Assembly: GCF_020379485.1 (NCBI RefSeq)
Contig: NC_063451.1
Coordinates: forward strand, 20,628,630-20,692,629
Length of the DNA stretch: 64,000 nt
Direction: 5' to 3'
Origin: Brassica napus
Lineage: Eukaryota; Streptophyta; Magnoliopsida; Brassicales; Brassicaceae
The translations under genes were made by a program, and so were the position numbers. Positions 22,391-34,440 of this stretch are shown here, piece after piece. Within the stretch, counting starts at the first letter, position 1, and every line of letters begins with the position of its first letter. Below the pieces are notes generated by a model, which was not told where the DNA came from, made no database searches, and was given only the letters and a program-made list of their open reading frames with translations.

Positions 22391-23890
22391 TAAATTCATG
22401 TGAACCTGTTGAATGGATAAAGTGACCAACGGTTTACAACACGTCTTCACACAAAGACTGGAATTGTTGGAAGAGGGTAAAAAGCGATCTTTGAGACAAT
22501 GAATCTGTTGGATGGATAAACGACCAACATCTTAGAAAATACTGGTCTTTAGACAAAGGCTATGAGATCAAGCGCTTAAAAAAAAGTCTTTCATAACGGA
22601 AACCTTGCTACCCATGGCTTGCAAAAAAGGCTTAAGATAAAGCTCTGAATTGGTTTTCAACTTGAATGGAAATAGTTACCCACCCACGGCTTAGGAAGAT
22701 TCATTGGAAAATATTGCTACCCACAGCTTATGAAAAGGTCTTTAGACAAATACTGTGACTTAAAAAAGTCTTTAGATAAACACTTACCCACGGCTTAGGA
22801 AGATTCAGTGCAAAATATTGCTACCTACGGCTTATGAAAAGTCTTTACAAAAGGACTGTGTATTGAAAACTCTTTAGACAAACACGTACCCACGGCTTGA
22901 TGAAAAGTCTTTAACAAAGACTGTTAATCAAAACAGATTCATTGGTTAACTACCCACAGCTTTATGAAGGTTCTTGAGACAATATTGATACCTGCGGCTT
23001 TATGAAGAAGAGTCTTGAGACAATATTTCTACCTACGGCTTGAGAAATATCCTTAAGCAAGGAGTCTTTAGACAAGAAAAAGCTCTGAATCTGTTGGGTG
23101 GATAAAACGACCAACTACCCACTGAATATCCACAGCTTATGGAGAGTTCTTGGACAATATTGCTACCCACGGCTTAATAAAAGTTGCGTGTTGGAAGGGA
23201 ACAAACTACCCACGGCTTTGAAAGGTCTTAGACAAATATTGTGGTTAGGTTTTCTGAGTTTTTTCTGCTGTAAAGACGACCAGCGGTTAAAGAAGTCTTT
23301 ACACAGAGCCAGAGACTAATTATTTACATTACCACAAGGCTTGAAAATCGTTAGAAGGAAAAGACCAACCAGGGAAAGAGTCTAAGACAAAGACTATCAA
23401 AATATGCTCCTTACTTCACAACAAGCCTTGGCAAAGAATTTAGACAAAGACTACGCCTGGCTTGTTGGACAAGGAAAACGATCAACGGTTTAGACAAGTC
23501 TTTAAGACAAAGACTATGAACCAAGTCGATTCTTGGTTTTTGTTGGATGGTAAAAACGTAAAAACGTTCAACAATACCAAGTTTAGAGGATAGGTACTTT
23601 GAACCAAACACTGAGCGTATTGGATGGTAAAAACGAACAATGGCAAACCAATTCTTAGACATAAACTACGAAACAAAAAATTGAGTCAGTTCTTGACTTG
23701 TTGGATGATAAAAACGACCAACAAGCCAGGTTTAAGTCAGAGACTATGGGCCGATAATTGATTCTTTACTGCACTACTAACGTGTTAGAAAATTCGTTTT
23801 CAAAGTTTCTGTGAGAAGCGGCTTGAAAAAGTCCTTACTATGGGATACAAAAAGACGATCAATCTCATAAAGAAAGTTATGAAAAAGAGT
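22391..23890. repeat. Degenerate higher-order tandem repeat, right part
   Basis: Continues the array split by the CACTA element. Words such as TACCCACGGCTT, GTCTTTAGACAAA, GGATGGATAAAACGACCAAC and GAGACAATATTGCTACC recur many times in irregular order. Protein-coding signal is absent. The source (satellite, old transposon, or degraded gene promoter) is not recognised. Confidence 0.65.
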
Positions 23891-24450
23891 TTGAATATTA
23901 ACATATTCCTTACTTTACCACTTGCAACGTTAAAAACTCACAAGGTAAGTATGAATCATTTTGCGTGAAGTAAAGACTAAATAATTGTGATTTCCTCAGG
24001 TTTTGTATATATGTGCTTCAGTGGGATCGGAGCCAATTTCAAGTGTAGCAGATTCTTTGACAGGTGTGTGCTTGTTTGTTATTTAGTTAATACGATTATG
24101 AAAATCACAAGATTGTGACATAAATATGAAGTAAAGCTATAGTTTCGTTTATGTGGGTATGTGCTTCACAAACTGTTCATATCCTCCTCACTAATTCCAA
24201 GGATTTTCAGGTATATTTTTTTCCTTACTTTCTTTCTTATAAACTGGTATTATTACATTATTATAATTTACAACCTAAGTTAAGTGATATGTAAAGGTAA
24301 TGAAGATCTTAGCTCCGTTTATAACTAAAAAGGTTTTATTAAGTTGTCTTGACAACATTTCTCTCATTGATCTAGCATCCTTGAGGTTCTAGAAACTGAT
24401 TGCTAACGTATCTATTGATGAACAAGTAGATTCTTTTTTACTATTGGAAC
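23891..24450. other. AT-rich spacer
   Basis: No gene or element recognised. Some polypyrimidine plus AG sequences look like splice acceptors, but no coding exon follows. Confidence 0.4.
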
Positions 24451-25407
24451 AGTATATTGTGCGTTTACAGTGTTTTGTAATCTCTATTTCTTTAGTTTGG
24501 TGCTTGAATGTATTATAAGATTTTTTTTTATTTTTTGAAATGGATGTATCTTGGAGTCTCTTGTAGATCAATGTAGGTGAGAGACTCCTGCAGATTGTGG
24601 TAGTAGTTTCTTTGCAGTTTTAATGTTTTTGTTTTGTTCCATGCTCCCAAACCTCCTTGCTCATTATTAACAGTGTTAGAATCTTTGTAGTTTGGTGCTT
24701 GTATGTATTATAAAGTCTCTTATTTTGTGAAAATCAGTTTGTCTTGGAGTCTCTGATAGATCAGCGTAGGCGAGAGACTCTAGCATGTTGTTGTAGTAGT
24801 TTTTAGAAAGAAAAAAAATTTATGAATGTTTCTGTTTTGTGTTATGCTCTTAATCTTAGACGGTGTTATTTGGTGCTAGCATGTATTATAAGGTCTCTCG
24901 TTTATGAAATGGATATATTTTAGAGTATTGTTGATCAACATAGGTGAGACTCGTGAAATTTGTGATAGTAGTTAGTTTCCTTGAATGTTTATGTTTTCTG
25001 CTCATCCTAACCTTCAGTGATCACTGTTAGTAGTCTTTATGCTGCTTAGAAAAAAAATATTTATTAATTTTAGTTAGATCGGTGCTTGTGTGTATATAAT
25101 GTCTCTTATTTTTGCTTAAAAAAATTGTCTCTTATTTTTCATGAAATAGATGTATAATGGAGTCTCTTGTAACGTTGGTGAGAGACTCTTAAAAATTGTG
25201 GTCGTAGTTTCCTTGAATCTCTAGTGTGTTATGTTTTGTGCTATGCTCATAATCGACTCTACTACTAATCTTAGATCTTCTCGAGTCTTTAAATACACAA
25301 AACCCTAAGATTTATTATCGGCTCTGTTTTCTTTGGACACAAGAAACCGAGAAAGTTGATTTTTTTCCAAAATCTCAAAATGAAAAGAATCGTTGTGTTT
25401 AGATTAC

Positions 25408-25579
25408 ATGAGGCTAGAGAAATGGTAAACCTGGCCGGTGTTGGAGAAGACGATAAGAGCGAGCAGAGAATCGAAAGATAGTTAGCCTTCTTCATCAACA
25501 CTTTACGTCTGTTAGTGAAACTGACTTGAAGTCTGTTCACATTCTCGATCTTCTTTAACTCAATCCTTCCTCTCCACAT
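25408..25579 (-). pseudogene. MADS-box exon 1 (type II-like), with a 10-bp deletion
   Basis: Minus-strand ATG at 25577-25579 opens [15 protein letters not shown], then F-T-N-R-R...[10 protein letters not shown]: a MADS DNA-binding domain. G2 is replaced by W, and K/R positions are altered. Right after the Cys, about 10 bp are missing (between 25462 and 25463). The frame then shifts and continues as [16 protein letters not shown], the second half of the domain. A GT donor follows at 25406-25407, the normal end of MADS exon 1. No K-domain exons were found nearby. An isolated, broken exon, with a plausible leader at 25580-25690. Confidence 0.82.
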
Positions 25580-26392
25580 CTTCTTCTTCTTCTCTCAACA
25601 CAAGCAATCAATCTGGTTTGCTCTGTAATATCGAAAACAGGGGAAATAGAGAGCGAGATGGAAGTAGAAAGCCTTTGTATCATAGGTATGTATTTTTCAA
25701 ATTTGTTTGTTATTGAGTTATACATTTATGGAATTACAAAAAAGAGAGAAAAACATAAAAGTAACGAATAGTTTCATTGGTTAAAACTTAAAAGCATAGA
25801 CCTGATACAATTGTTGGCCGAGGATTTGTTCAGGTATATCCTTTCTTAACTTTTTTTCTTTTATAAATCGATACTATTACAAAAGAAAATTGACAAACTA
25901 AGTTAAGTGGTATACACGTAGAAGTAAATAAATTGGAAACAAAGATCTCAGCTCCATTTATAGTTGAAAAATGTTCTATTAAGGTGTATTGGCAACATTT
26001 CTCTCAGTGTTCTTTGTGAGATTATAGAAACTGATTGCTAAAATATTCATTGATGAACAGGTGGATACTTTTTTTTTTAATATTGGAACATTACATTTGT
26101 GTTTACAGTGTTTGTCATCTCTATTATCTTCAGTTTGGTGCTTGTACGTATTATAAGATCTCTTATTTTATGAAATCGGTGTATTTTGAAGTCTCTTGTA
26201 GATCAACGTAGGTGATAGTCTCCTGCACATAGCGACAGTAGTTTCTTTGAATCTTGAATGTTCTGTTTCATGCTCTTAACCCTCAGTGATAATTATAAAC
26301 GGTGTTAGTTATTTCTTTAGTTTGGTACTTGTGTATTATAAGGTCTTTATTCAGGCCCGTTCCTTCTTTAAGGCACATAAAGCATTAGACCA

Positions 26393-26522
26393 TGATTAAT
26401 CCGAGATTCTTAGAGTGGGGTTCTTTAAAAATCGGTTCTTAGTTTTTTTAGTTAAAAGTTAAAAAACAATTTCTTAACTTCCGCTAAGAATCTCATCCTA
26501 AGAACCCCGGGTTAATCAAGCT
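26393..26522. repeat. Short foldback (MITE-like) segment
   Basis: GATTAATCCGAGATTCTTAG at the left and CTAAGAACCCCGGGTTAATC at the right form an imperfect inverted repeat around an AT-rich centre. Class unassigned. Confidence 0.45.
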
Positions 26523-26819
26523 CTTAGCTTTAGGCCACATATCCTGTTGCCCAAAAAAAAGGCCACATATCTTTAGAAAACAAATTGGTCACGTACATTC
26601 ATATTGATATAACTTAAATTGTCAAATGAAAAGATATATATCTCTCATCCCCAGTTCAAACTCCCATTTTGATATTCGTTTTCCTGTTTTTTTTTCTGTT
26701 TTATTAAAAAGTTTTCATTTTGTTTTGACCGTGAAAACAAATTTTTTAATCAATTTAGCATTGAACTTTGATGTCAAATAAATTCGTGTGTTCACCATTA
26801 GCAAAGCTTATGAAAATAA

Positions 26820-27879
26820 TCCCCTATATATTATTTGTGAAACATTACAACTTCTTTTTGTAGCCACGTGTCATCACTAGGATGATTCTTAGAATTATTA
26901 GAGAAATATGTTGGTCCATCTAATTATATAATAAGTTTTTTATTAAACTAACCATAAATTCATTATTAATGTCATTTATTATTTTCTTAAATAAAGATTA
27001 TGGAATTGCCTAATGTGGCTAAAGTATATATGACAATTAATGATTTTGAATAATAAAGATCTGATAAAAAAATAATATATCTTCTATCAAATTTGTTTAA
27101 TTTTAAACTATTAAAATAATTAAAAAAAATCACAATAACCATATTATAAAAAATTTAGATTTTTCTGTATATGTTATATTTTGAATTTTTAAAAATGACT
27201 ATAAATTACTAAAACTGTTAAAAGTCTCACATTCAAATTTTGCGATCCATGGTTTAAAATTTTTGTTATGACAAAATAAAAATGATTACAAAATAATATA
27301 AATAAAAGTCTAACTTAATTAATCATTAAAATTTAAAATATAAATGTATATATATCATTCTAAATTAAACTATAAACCATATTGAATAAATAAATATTTT
27401 AATTTCAAAATTTACTTTGAATAATTATTTTTGATAAAAGTTTTGAACTAACATTGATAATTTTTTTTTAAATTATAAATTACTAAAACTATTAATCCCA
27501 CAATGAAAATTTTGTTATCAGTAATTTAAAGTTTTTGTTATTAAAGATACACATGATCAAAAAAACATATGAGTAGAAAGCATCATTTAATAGACATTAA
27601 TATTAAAAATATAATATGTATGTTAATATCATTTAAATTTAATTACATATCCTATCAAATTTTTTAAAAAATTGTTTGGATTAATAAATTTGATTTATAC
27701 ATTCGCACTAATTTAATTATATATGTAATAGTTACTGAGTTTTAATTATTCAATATATATTTATTATTTCATAATATGTAAGAACATATTATTATTTCAT
27801 AATATGTAAGAACATATAATACATAAAATAATTTTTATATATAATGTTTATCCCGCACAAGGCGCGGATCTTAATCTAG
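26820..27879 (+). mobile_element. Non-autonomous Helitron
   Basis: Begins TCCCCTATATATTA after an A. It ends with a short GC hairpin (CCCGCACAAGGCGCGG) and CTAG followed by T. The A|T insertion point, 5' TC, 3' hairpin and CTRR end are the Helitron signature. About 1060 bp, AT-rich, no RepHel protein. Confidence 0.85.
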
Positions 27880-28173
27880 TTCTTACCTTATTTTATAAGG
27901 GCCACATTTTTCCAAATGCTTTAAGCCACATAAATACACGGGACGACACTGTCTTTATTTTTTGAAATGGATATATTTTAGAGTCTATTGTTGCTCAAGA
28001 TAGGCGAAACCCTTGAAAATTATGGTAGTAGTTTCCTTGAATCTTGAATGTTTATCTTTTTGTTGTGCTTCTCCTAACCTTCACTATTTTTTCTAAATAC
28101 TGTGGTCGTAGTTATATTTATCTAAAACAATGAAAAATATGATATTGTTTACAAAAGTCCATAATAATAACTA

Positions 28174-29246
28174 CTAGGTCAAGATCCGCGCGGAACGAAC
28201 ATTATATATACTATTTTAATATATTATATGTTTTTTTACATATTTATAAAAAAAATATTGAATAATTAAAAATCAGTAACTATTATATATATATAATTAA
28301 ATTGATGTGAACACATAAATAAATTTCATTAATTCAAACTTCATTTTTTATATTTTATATGGTATATAATTAACTTTAAATAACGTTAATATATATATAT
28401 ATATATATTGTGTATTTTTTGTATTGATATATATATTAAATGACGCTTTCTACTCATATGATTTTTTTATCATTTGTATATTTTTATTAGAAAAATTTTA
28501 AATCAATGATAACAAAATTTCTATTGTGTGATTAATAGTTTTAGTAATTTATAAAAAAATTAAAAAATCAAGGCTAAGCTTAAAATTTAAATATTAAGTT
28601 GTCAATATTTGTTCAATAGATTTTACAAAAAATATTTGTTCAAAGAAAATTTCAAAATTAAAATATTTATATATTTTATATGGTATATAGTTTAATTTTA
28701 ATGTATATATATATATATATATATATCTTTTACACTTGATATTTATTAAATGAGACTTCTTACTTATATGATTTTGTAATCATTTGTATTTTATCATAAC
28801 TAAAAAAAAACTTAAACCATGGATCACAAAAAATTGAATGTGAGATTTTTAACAGTTTTAGTAATTTATAGTCGTTTTTAAAAAATCAAAATATAATATA
28901 TACAGAAAAATCTAAATTTTTATTATATGGTTAATGTAGTTCTTTAATTTATTTTATTAATTTAAAATTGAACAAATATGATAGAGAATACACTAATTTT
29001 TATCAAATATTTATTATTCAAAATCATTAATTTTCATATATACTTTAGCCTTATTAGGCAATTCCGTAATTTTTATTTAAGGAAAGAATGTAAAAAATTA
29101 ATAATAAATTTATGGTTAGTTTCATAAAAAGCTTATTATATATTTTGATAGAACAACATAATTCTTTAATAATTCTAAGACTCATTGTGGTGATAATACA
29201 TGACTACCTAAAATGTTGTAATGTTTCTCTTTTAATATATAGGGGA
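28174..29246 (-). mobile_element. Non-autonomous Helitron, inverse orientation
   Basis: Same family as the one at 26820: on the minus strand it starts TCCCCTATATATTAAAAG at 29246 and ends with a CCGCGCGG-type hairpin and CTAG at 28174. Flanks are A and T as required. The interiors share long AT-rich stretches in opposite orientation. Confidence 0.85.
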
Positions 29247-29289
29247 TAAAGTTGGACGTAGAAATGATGGTAGCTAGTGGCTGGAGAAA

Positions 29290-29865
29290 AATCTTATGGT
29301 ACTTTTATACCTGAAACCGAAACCGGACCGAAACCCTAAAATACCCGAATGATTCATATATTTCTATATCCGAATAACCGAAACCGAACCGTGAACCGAA
29401 CGGGTACCCGAATATCCGAAAAAATAAATTTTAATTTTTTTATATAAGGTAAAATGTCATCAACCCCATTCGAACCCATGTTGGACGGAAAGAATGAGAA
29501 CATTGTTACCACGAGACCGCATTATCTTTTATGCACTCTCTAATATTATACATATATTCGGTATTTCTATATTAGAATACAGTAAATACTTATGAAAATA
29601 ACACTTTAATGACTCGAACTCTAGTTGGATCGACGAATATGCATATATGTAACCATTAGACTACTTAGATTAACATGTTAACTAATATATTTTGTATATA
29701 TTTTTTTTGCTTATATATTAAACGGGTACCCAACCGAACCAAAACCGAACCAAAACCGTACCGAAATTTCATAAGTACCTATTGGATACAAGAATGATTT
29801 ATCCGATATACCCGGAACCGAATGGTTCCTACCCGAAACCGAATCGAATACCCTAATGGCCAGGA
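29290..29865. repeat. CCGAAACC-rich repeat, probable non-autonomous DNA transposon
   Basis: Both ends are dense in CCGAAACCGAACC words, with an AT-rich middle. The layout is like the hAT element at 18441, but I cannot find a convincing target duplication. Not related to telomere repeats (CCCTAAA). Confidence 0.5.
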
Positions 29866-29940
29866 CTTACTGTAAGTACATAAAAGCTGTCATCTGGTTC
29901 ACTAAAACTCGATTAAAGATTATGGTAGTCTCGTATCTAA

Positions 29941-30522
29941 GCCTGGGACTTTTATCCGAGATCCGGATTCGATCCGAGATTCGATCCGGATCCGATCCGA
30001 AAATCCGGATATCCGGAGGGGCCGAATCCGGATCCGGATAGTAAAATGTTGGATCCGTCAAAGCCGGATCCGGATCCGGATACCTTAATTTTTTTAGTCC
30101 GGATATCCGGATCCGTAGGTTTTATTAATAACTATTTCAAAAATAGTAATATCTATATATAAAAATTAATTAATTTAATATATTTTTATTTTTATAATAG
30201 TATATATAAATTTTATGTAAATTTTGTAATATTATACATAGAAATAATTAAAAACATTATATATTTTTTTTATTTTTAAATTATTTTTAATATTTTTTAT
30301 ATATTAATATTAATTTTTATTTATTTTAAGGATCCAAATCCGGATCCGGATATCCGCCGGATCCGGATATCCGCCGGATATTACAATTTTTAGAAGGATA
30401 TCCGACACCCGGATATCCGAGAACCCCGGATCCGGATAAGGATAGCAAAATTATGGATCCGCCGGATAAGGATCTGGATCCGGATACCTTAAAATTGTCC
30501 GGATATCCGACCCGTCTCAGGC
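29941..30522. mobile_element. CCGGAT-rich element with short inverted ends
   Basis: Begins GCCTGGGAC and ends GTCTCAGGC (inverted, one mismatch). Both halves contain many GGATCCGGATATCC-like words; the centre is AT-rich. Layout resembles the hAT element at 18441. No clear 8-bp duplication, so the class is inferred. Confidence 0.55.
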
Positions 30523-30725
30523 CTACTCATATCAGATATGATGATGTAATCAATGATGTCAGTAATGAAACTTAAAATAGCAATCTTTACCATCTATGTG
30601 TGCTTGATCAGCTTCTGTTATTATATTTATTTTCCTGCATTACGTGCATATATGAAACTAAAAGTACACTGGAGATTTAAAAAAAAAAAGCTATTGCAAT
30701 GAGAACTACATGTACAGATACAAAA

Positions 30726-31785
30726 TCAGCCACAGGTGCCAGTGTGTTTGTCTTCAATGGCGTCTCTGTTTACATCATCTACTGAAGAGTTTCGTGAATG
30801 CAGGCTCTTCACTGTGTCTAATTGTAACAATGACCACAAATAGAATATGCCAAACTAATTAAACCCTATGAGCTCGTACATGACCAAACTGAGCTGTGGA
30901 TAAAGTTAGATACTCGAGATATATGGACTGCTTATGGATGGTGAAAAACTATGGTAAAACCAGTACTAAGGAGCTACATCAGAATGGAATCATGTCCTAC
31001 TATATAGACTGTTTAATGATATGATACCTCTGTGAAGGTGCCCGGCTGTTTAGCCAAAAGATCATTGTATTTTATTTGAAGTTCAGACTTCTCAGCGTGA
31101 AGCTTCTCGTAGTCAGAGACTGAAGGACCTCCTAGCTTTTGCTAAATGATTCTGAGGCAAAACCAAACTTTGATCATAAAAAACAACACTCAAGAGCGCG
31201 GATTGCCATAAACCAAAACCAAAGTAAGCATCATATAGTAGGAATCCAAGATTTAACAGAAACAACATTGCAAATCTGCATTGGTGAATTTGGAAAACAA
31301 ATAAAAACTGTGATATAATTTTCTCAAGGAAAGCTATGCCTATGATTCAAAAATCTAACCCAAATTCCTATCAATTCTAGAGGACATGATTAAAAGCTCA
31401 CTCTTTCACTTATTTATATTAGGTTTAGTTCATATAATCTGGCACCTGGTTCACTAAAACGTTAGAACATGGACTAAAGATGATGATAGTCTTTTAGAGA
31501 AACTAATATAAAACAGTTAGAAACAAAATACATGTCAAGTAACTTACTCAAAAGTAGACGTAGGCTTGTCATTCTTCTCATTCAAAGCAACCAGAACTAC
31601 ATTAAAAAATATTATAAATCGAATTATTTGTGAGAAACAGATGAGAGTATTCCATAGGAAAAAAAAAACTGCCGCAATAGGTAATGTTGACTATTGGAAA
31701 CATAAACAATACTTTCGGTGAGAGAATCAACAACTTCACTGGACTCTAGATACTTCGTGGAAGCTTCTTGGACTCTTTCTCCTGA
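30726..31785 (-). pseudogene. c-Myc-binding-protein (MYCBP)-like gene with premature stop
   Basis: Four exons on the minus strand with GT-AG junctions and matching phases: 31713-31785, 31548-31596, 31028-31151 and 30726-30806 (last acceptor weaker). The first gives K-Y-L-E-S-S-E-V-V-D-S-L-T-E, the second I-L-V-A-L-N-E-K-N-D-K-P, the third K-L-G-G-P-S-V-S-D-Y-E-K-L and a coiled-coil tail. These are the landmarks of MYCBP, a small coiled-coil protein that in animals binds Myc; its plant role is not settled. A TAG (31142-31144) interrupts the third exon where the family has Gln. The first exon is not resolved: an ATG at 32342 opens a 74-codon frame but I cannot join it by a good donor. Either a recent pseudogene or a truncated allele. 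Confidence 0.7.
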
Positions 31786-32546
31786 CTAAGACAGACCCAA
31801 AAACATTTCAATTTTTTTAAAAAAACTGTATTTAATAGGCATCCCAACATCAAGTGAGGAAACAAAAAATGATATCAGTCGAAAGAGAAAGAGAAAAACA
31901 GATTTCAAAACAGTTGAAACAAAATTTTAGTTAATTTTCTTTATTTCTTTCAAAGAAGGATGAAAAGTGACATATCTCTTTGGACAGCTTCATCTACTTG
32001 TTTGAAAATATACGAAGAAAAAAACTTTGATGTTTGCAACAACTGATTGTATTAAACTTCTTCTTTTACTTCAGGCTTCGACCTATCTATATTAGATCCA
32101 AAGAAAAATACAATTCGTTACAACTTAAGATAAGCTTCAGCACAGTTTTGTACATGTCTACACGATATAAAGGAGATAAACCCATGCATAACCGTACCCT
32201 GTCGGTGGTTGAATTCAGTCAGTGTGTAGTTAAAGCGAAGATCCTGAATAAAAGTAGCAGAAGGGGCCTTAGAGGTTGATTTTGGCGTTTTGTTAGGCAT
32301 AGAGTTGGGGGGTCTATTCAACATTCGTAACCTCTTTGACATTTAGAAACACACATTTCAATCAAATGAAAGTTTATCTTTTGTACTTTATAAAGATGTT
32401 TGGAATTGCGGAAAATTGAAAGCTTTCATTGAGAAGTAAAATCGAGACTTAAAATTGCCTTAATTTATCCGTCGAGCTCAAAAGCAGATCACTCTCATCA
32501 ATTATCTCTGATGAGTTTTATCTTCTTTGTGAAGATGTGAATGGAG

Positions 32547-32554
32547 CTTATATA
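32547..32554 (-). promoter_or_regulatory. TATA-like box upstream of the MYCBP-like gene
   Basis: The minus strand reads CTCTATATAAGCTCC, a strong plant TATA context, about 205 bases before the ATG at 32342. The presumed leader contains short upstream ATGs. Assignment to this gene is inference. Confidence 0.5.
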
Positions 32555-32559
32555 GAGAG

Positions 32560-34250
32560 AGTGAGTAATATGGGGAGTCAGTAGTCATGAAGGTGCTTTA
32601 GAGGATTAGAGAGCATTAAAGGAACCTGAAAGTGGGGGAGGTGGCTGGACAAAAATATTGAAAGCTTGACGTTATGCTTTGATTGATGGGTTAAATAGAA
32701 GCTTGTCATTTTTGGTTAAACAGAAGCTTGTCATTTTAGTTTCTATATAGCAGAGATGCCGAAACAATTGCCATCAACGGTGCAACTTTTTATATAAAAA
32801 AATATTCATTAAAAATTTCAGAAAGTGAAGTTTTTATTTTATTATATTATTATTGGTTATATATTTACAACCTTCATCGTTATTATTGAATATATCAAAA
32901 ATCTTTATCATGAACCATTATTGTCAATATGTCAGAAACTGCCATTATTTTTGGCTATATGATAAAAATATTATTGTTAATGGTGATATATCTAAAATTA
33001 TTTAACTTTTCAGAAAATTTTAAAGTTTTTATTTTTTTATATAGAATCTTATTTAAAAAAAAAATAATTTTCTTAAAAAATATAACTTTTAAGAAAACAT
33101 TTTGATTTTTTTTCTAAGAAAATGATTTTTGAATTTTGATTTATTTTTTATATTTTATTTATTGTTAATTGCTGTTATTAATTAAACAGTTATAAAATAA
33201 AAATAAATTGTCATTGTAGTTATTGGTAAACAAGTCATTTTTTGACTTGATGAACAAATAAATCAAATTTAAAATTTTTATAATACAAAAGTGAATTCGA
33301 TGATTTAATATACTAATTAAACAACTTCGAAGTTTTAAAAATTGTAATTAAATGTCATCTTGAAGGTTTCTTATGCAAAATTTCCTTTAAAAATTTAAAC
33401 AGCTTCTATTTAACCAAAAAAAAATTTAAAACAGTCGACATGTTTAAGTCCAATAATTTAGAAAAGCATTACGTATTTCTGACAAGTGGGAGCGTTCCAT
33501 AGGGTCGGTGAGTATAATTGTTATGACACTGCTCATTAATGTATGGTATCTATCCATCAATTCAAGGGTACACAAATACTAGTGAACATAAGCATTACGA
33601 ATGACGAAATTGATTCGTTTGAAAAGTACAAAAAAAACATATTGAAAGATGCACAAATTCTGTTTCTAGTCATTCACAAGCCTACACATTAAATGTTTGT
33701 CTCTCTCGAATAACCCTAAAATTTCAGCATTAGTAGTAGCATTTTTAACATGTTTCCGTGACTCTACCTCGGTTATGTGCTGATGAACGGTTCAACGATC
33801 CCCCTTCGATCCATGGTCAAACCACCAGCCTGAAAATCACAACATCAAGGTAATATGATATTAGCGTAAAAAAAATTTGAACAGACAAGCCATAACAAAA
33901 TGATAATATCATAATAAAATGAATTTCTTATTAAAAGGAGAGAGAGAGAAGCCAATCTGATTAAAAGGGGGCAAGGCCTCTCGTGCCCCCAAATGTGATA
34001 ATTCAATCTCTCTTAGACACTCTAATAAGCAGAAAAAAAATAATTTTTCTTTAATTCGGAAAATACGGAAATGGCATAAAACCCTGAGAATAGTTGAAGT
34101 ATTTACAAGTTGTACCAGCGTATAACTCATCCGCCCCGATCCGACCCGTTTGTATGGGCAAATCAATTGAACCGAATCGTCTAACCGTGTAACCATACTA
34201 ACCAACCGAACCAATCCCTCAAAACCAAACCAATCCCTCAAAACCAAACC
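32560..34250. other. AT-rich intergenic DNA
   Basis: Mostly A/T runs. A short minus-strand segment at about 33781-33831 has an acceptor-like TTTTCAG followed by an open stretch (G-G-L-T-M-D-R-R-G-I-V-E-P) and a stop; it might be a terminal exon of an unrecognised gene, but nothing joins it. A duplicated phrase CTGGTTCACTAAAAC occurs at 29893 and 31447. Confidence 0.35.
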
Positions 34251-34440
34251 AAATATGTCGGTTTTAGTAAACCCTCTCAATGTATTTCGAGATCCAATTT
34301 GTCGAAATTTTATAACTCATTTCTCCCCTCTTTTTCCTCTTTTTCTTTCCTCACGAACGAAAAGAAGAACCCTAGTTTCCAAAATCGAGCTTGATTCGGT
34401 GAGAATCGGGATAGAATCCGGTGAAATCTATCCGATTGCG

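Larger units (their letters stand above)
26352..27951. mobile_element. hAT-like element carrying nested insertions
   Basis: Flanked by a perfect 8-bp duplication TCTTTATT (26344-26351 and 27952-27959). Ends are imperfect inverted repeats starting CAGGCCCGT and CAGTGTCGTCCC. The duplication interrupts the tandem repeat unit at the phrase AAGGTCTTTATT. No transposase. It contains a foldback segment and a Helitron. Confidence 0.78.
24450..28110. repeat. Tandem repeat field (unit about 0.2-0.25 kb), interrupted
   Basis: A unit with the words GTATTATAAGGTCTCTTATTT, GGAGTCTCTTGTAGATCA, GTGAGAGACTC and GTGGTAGTAGTTTCCTTG recurs at about 24450-24640, 24690-24830, 24880-24990, 25090-25230, 26110-26260 and, after the hAT insertion, 27952-28060. 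Copies are diverged. A MADS-box exon lies inside the field at 25408-25579 and a hAT element at 26352-27951. No ORF spans the units. Confidence 0.7.

Noticed and set aside
29290..29865. Interstitial telomere repeat
   Set aside because: The repeated word is CCGAAACC, not the plant telomere CCCTAAA.
33909..34280. Minus-strand open frame of 123 codons
   Set aside because: No recognisable domain, repetitive start (F-G-L-V-L-R-D-W-F-G-F), and located in the likely upstream region of the DUF1985 gene.
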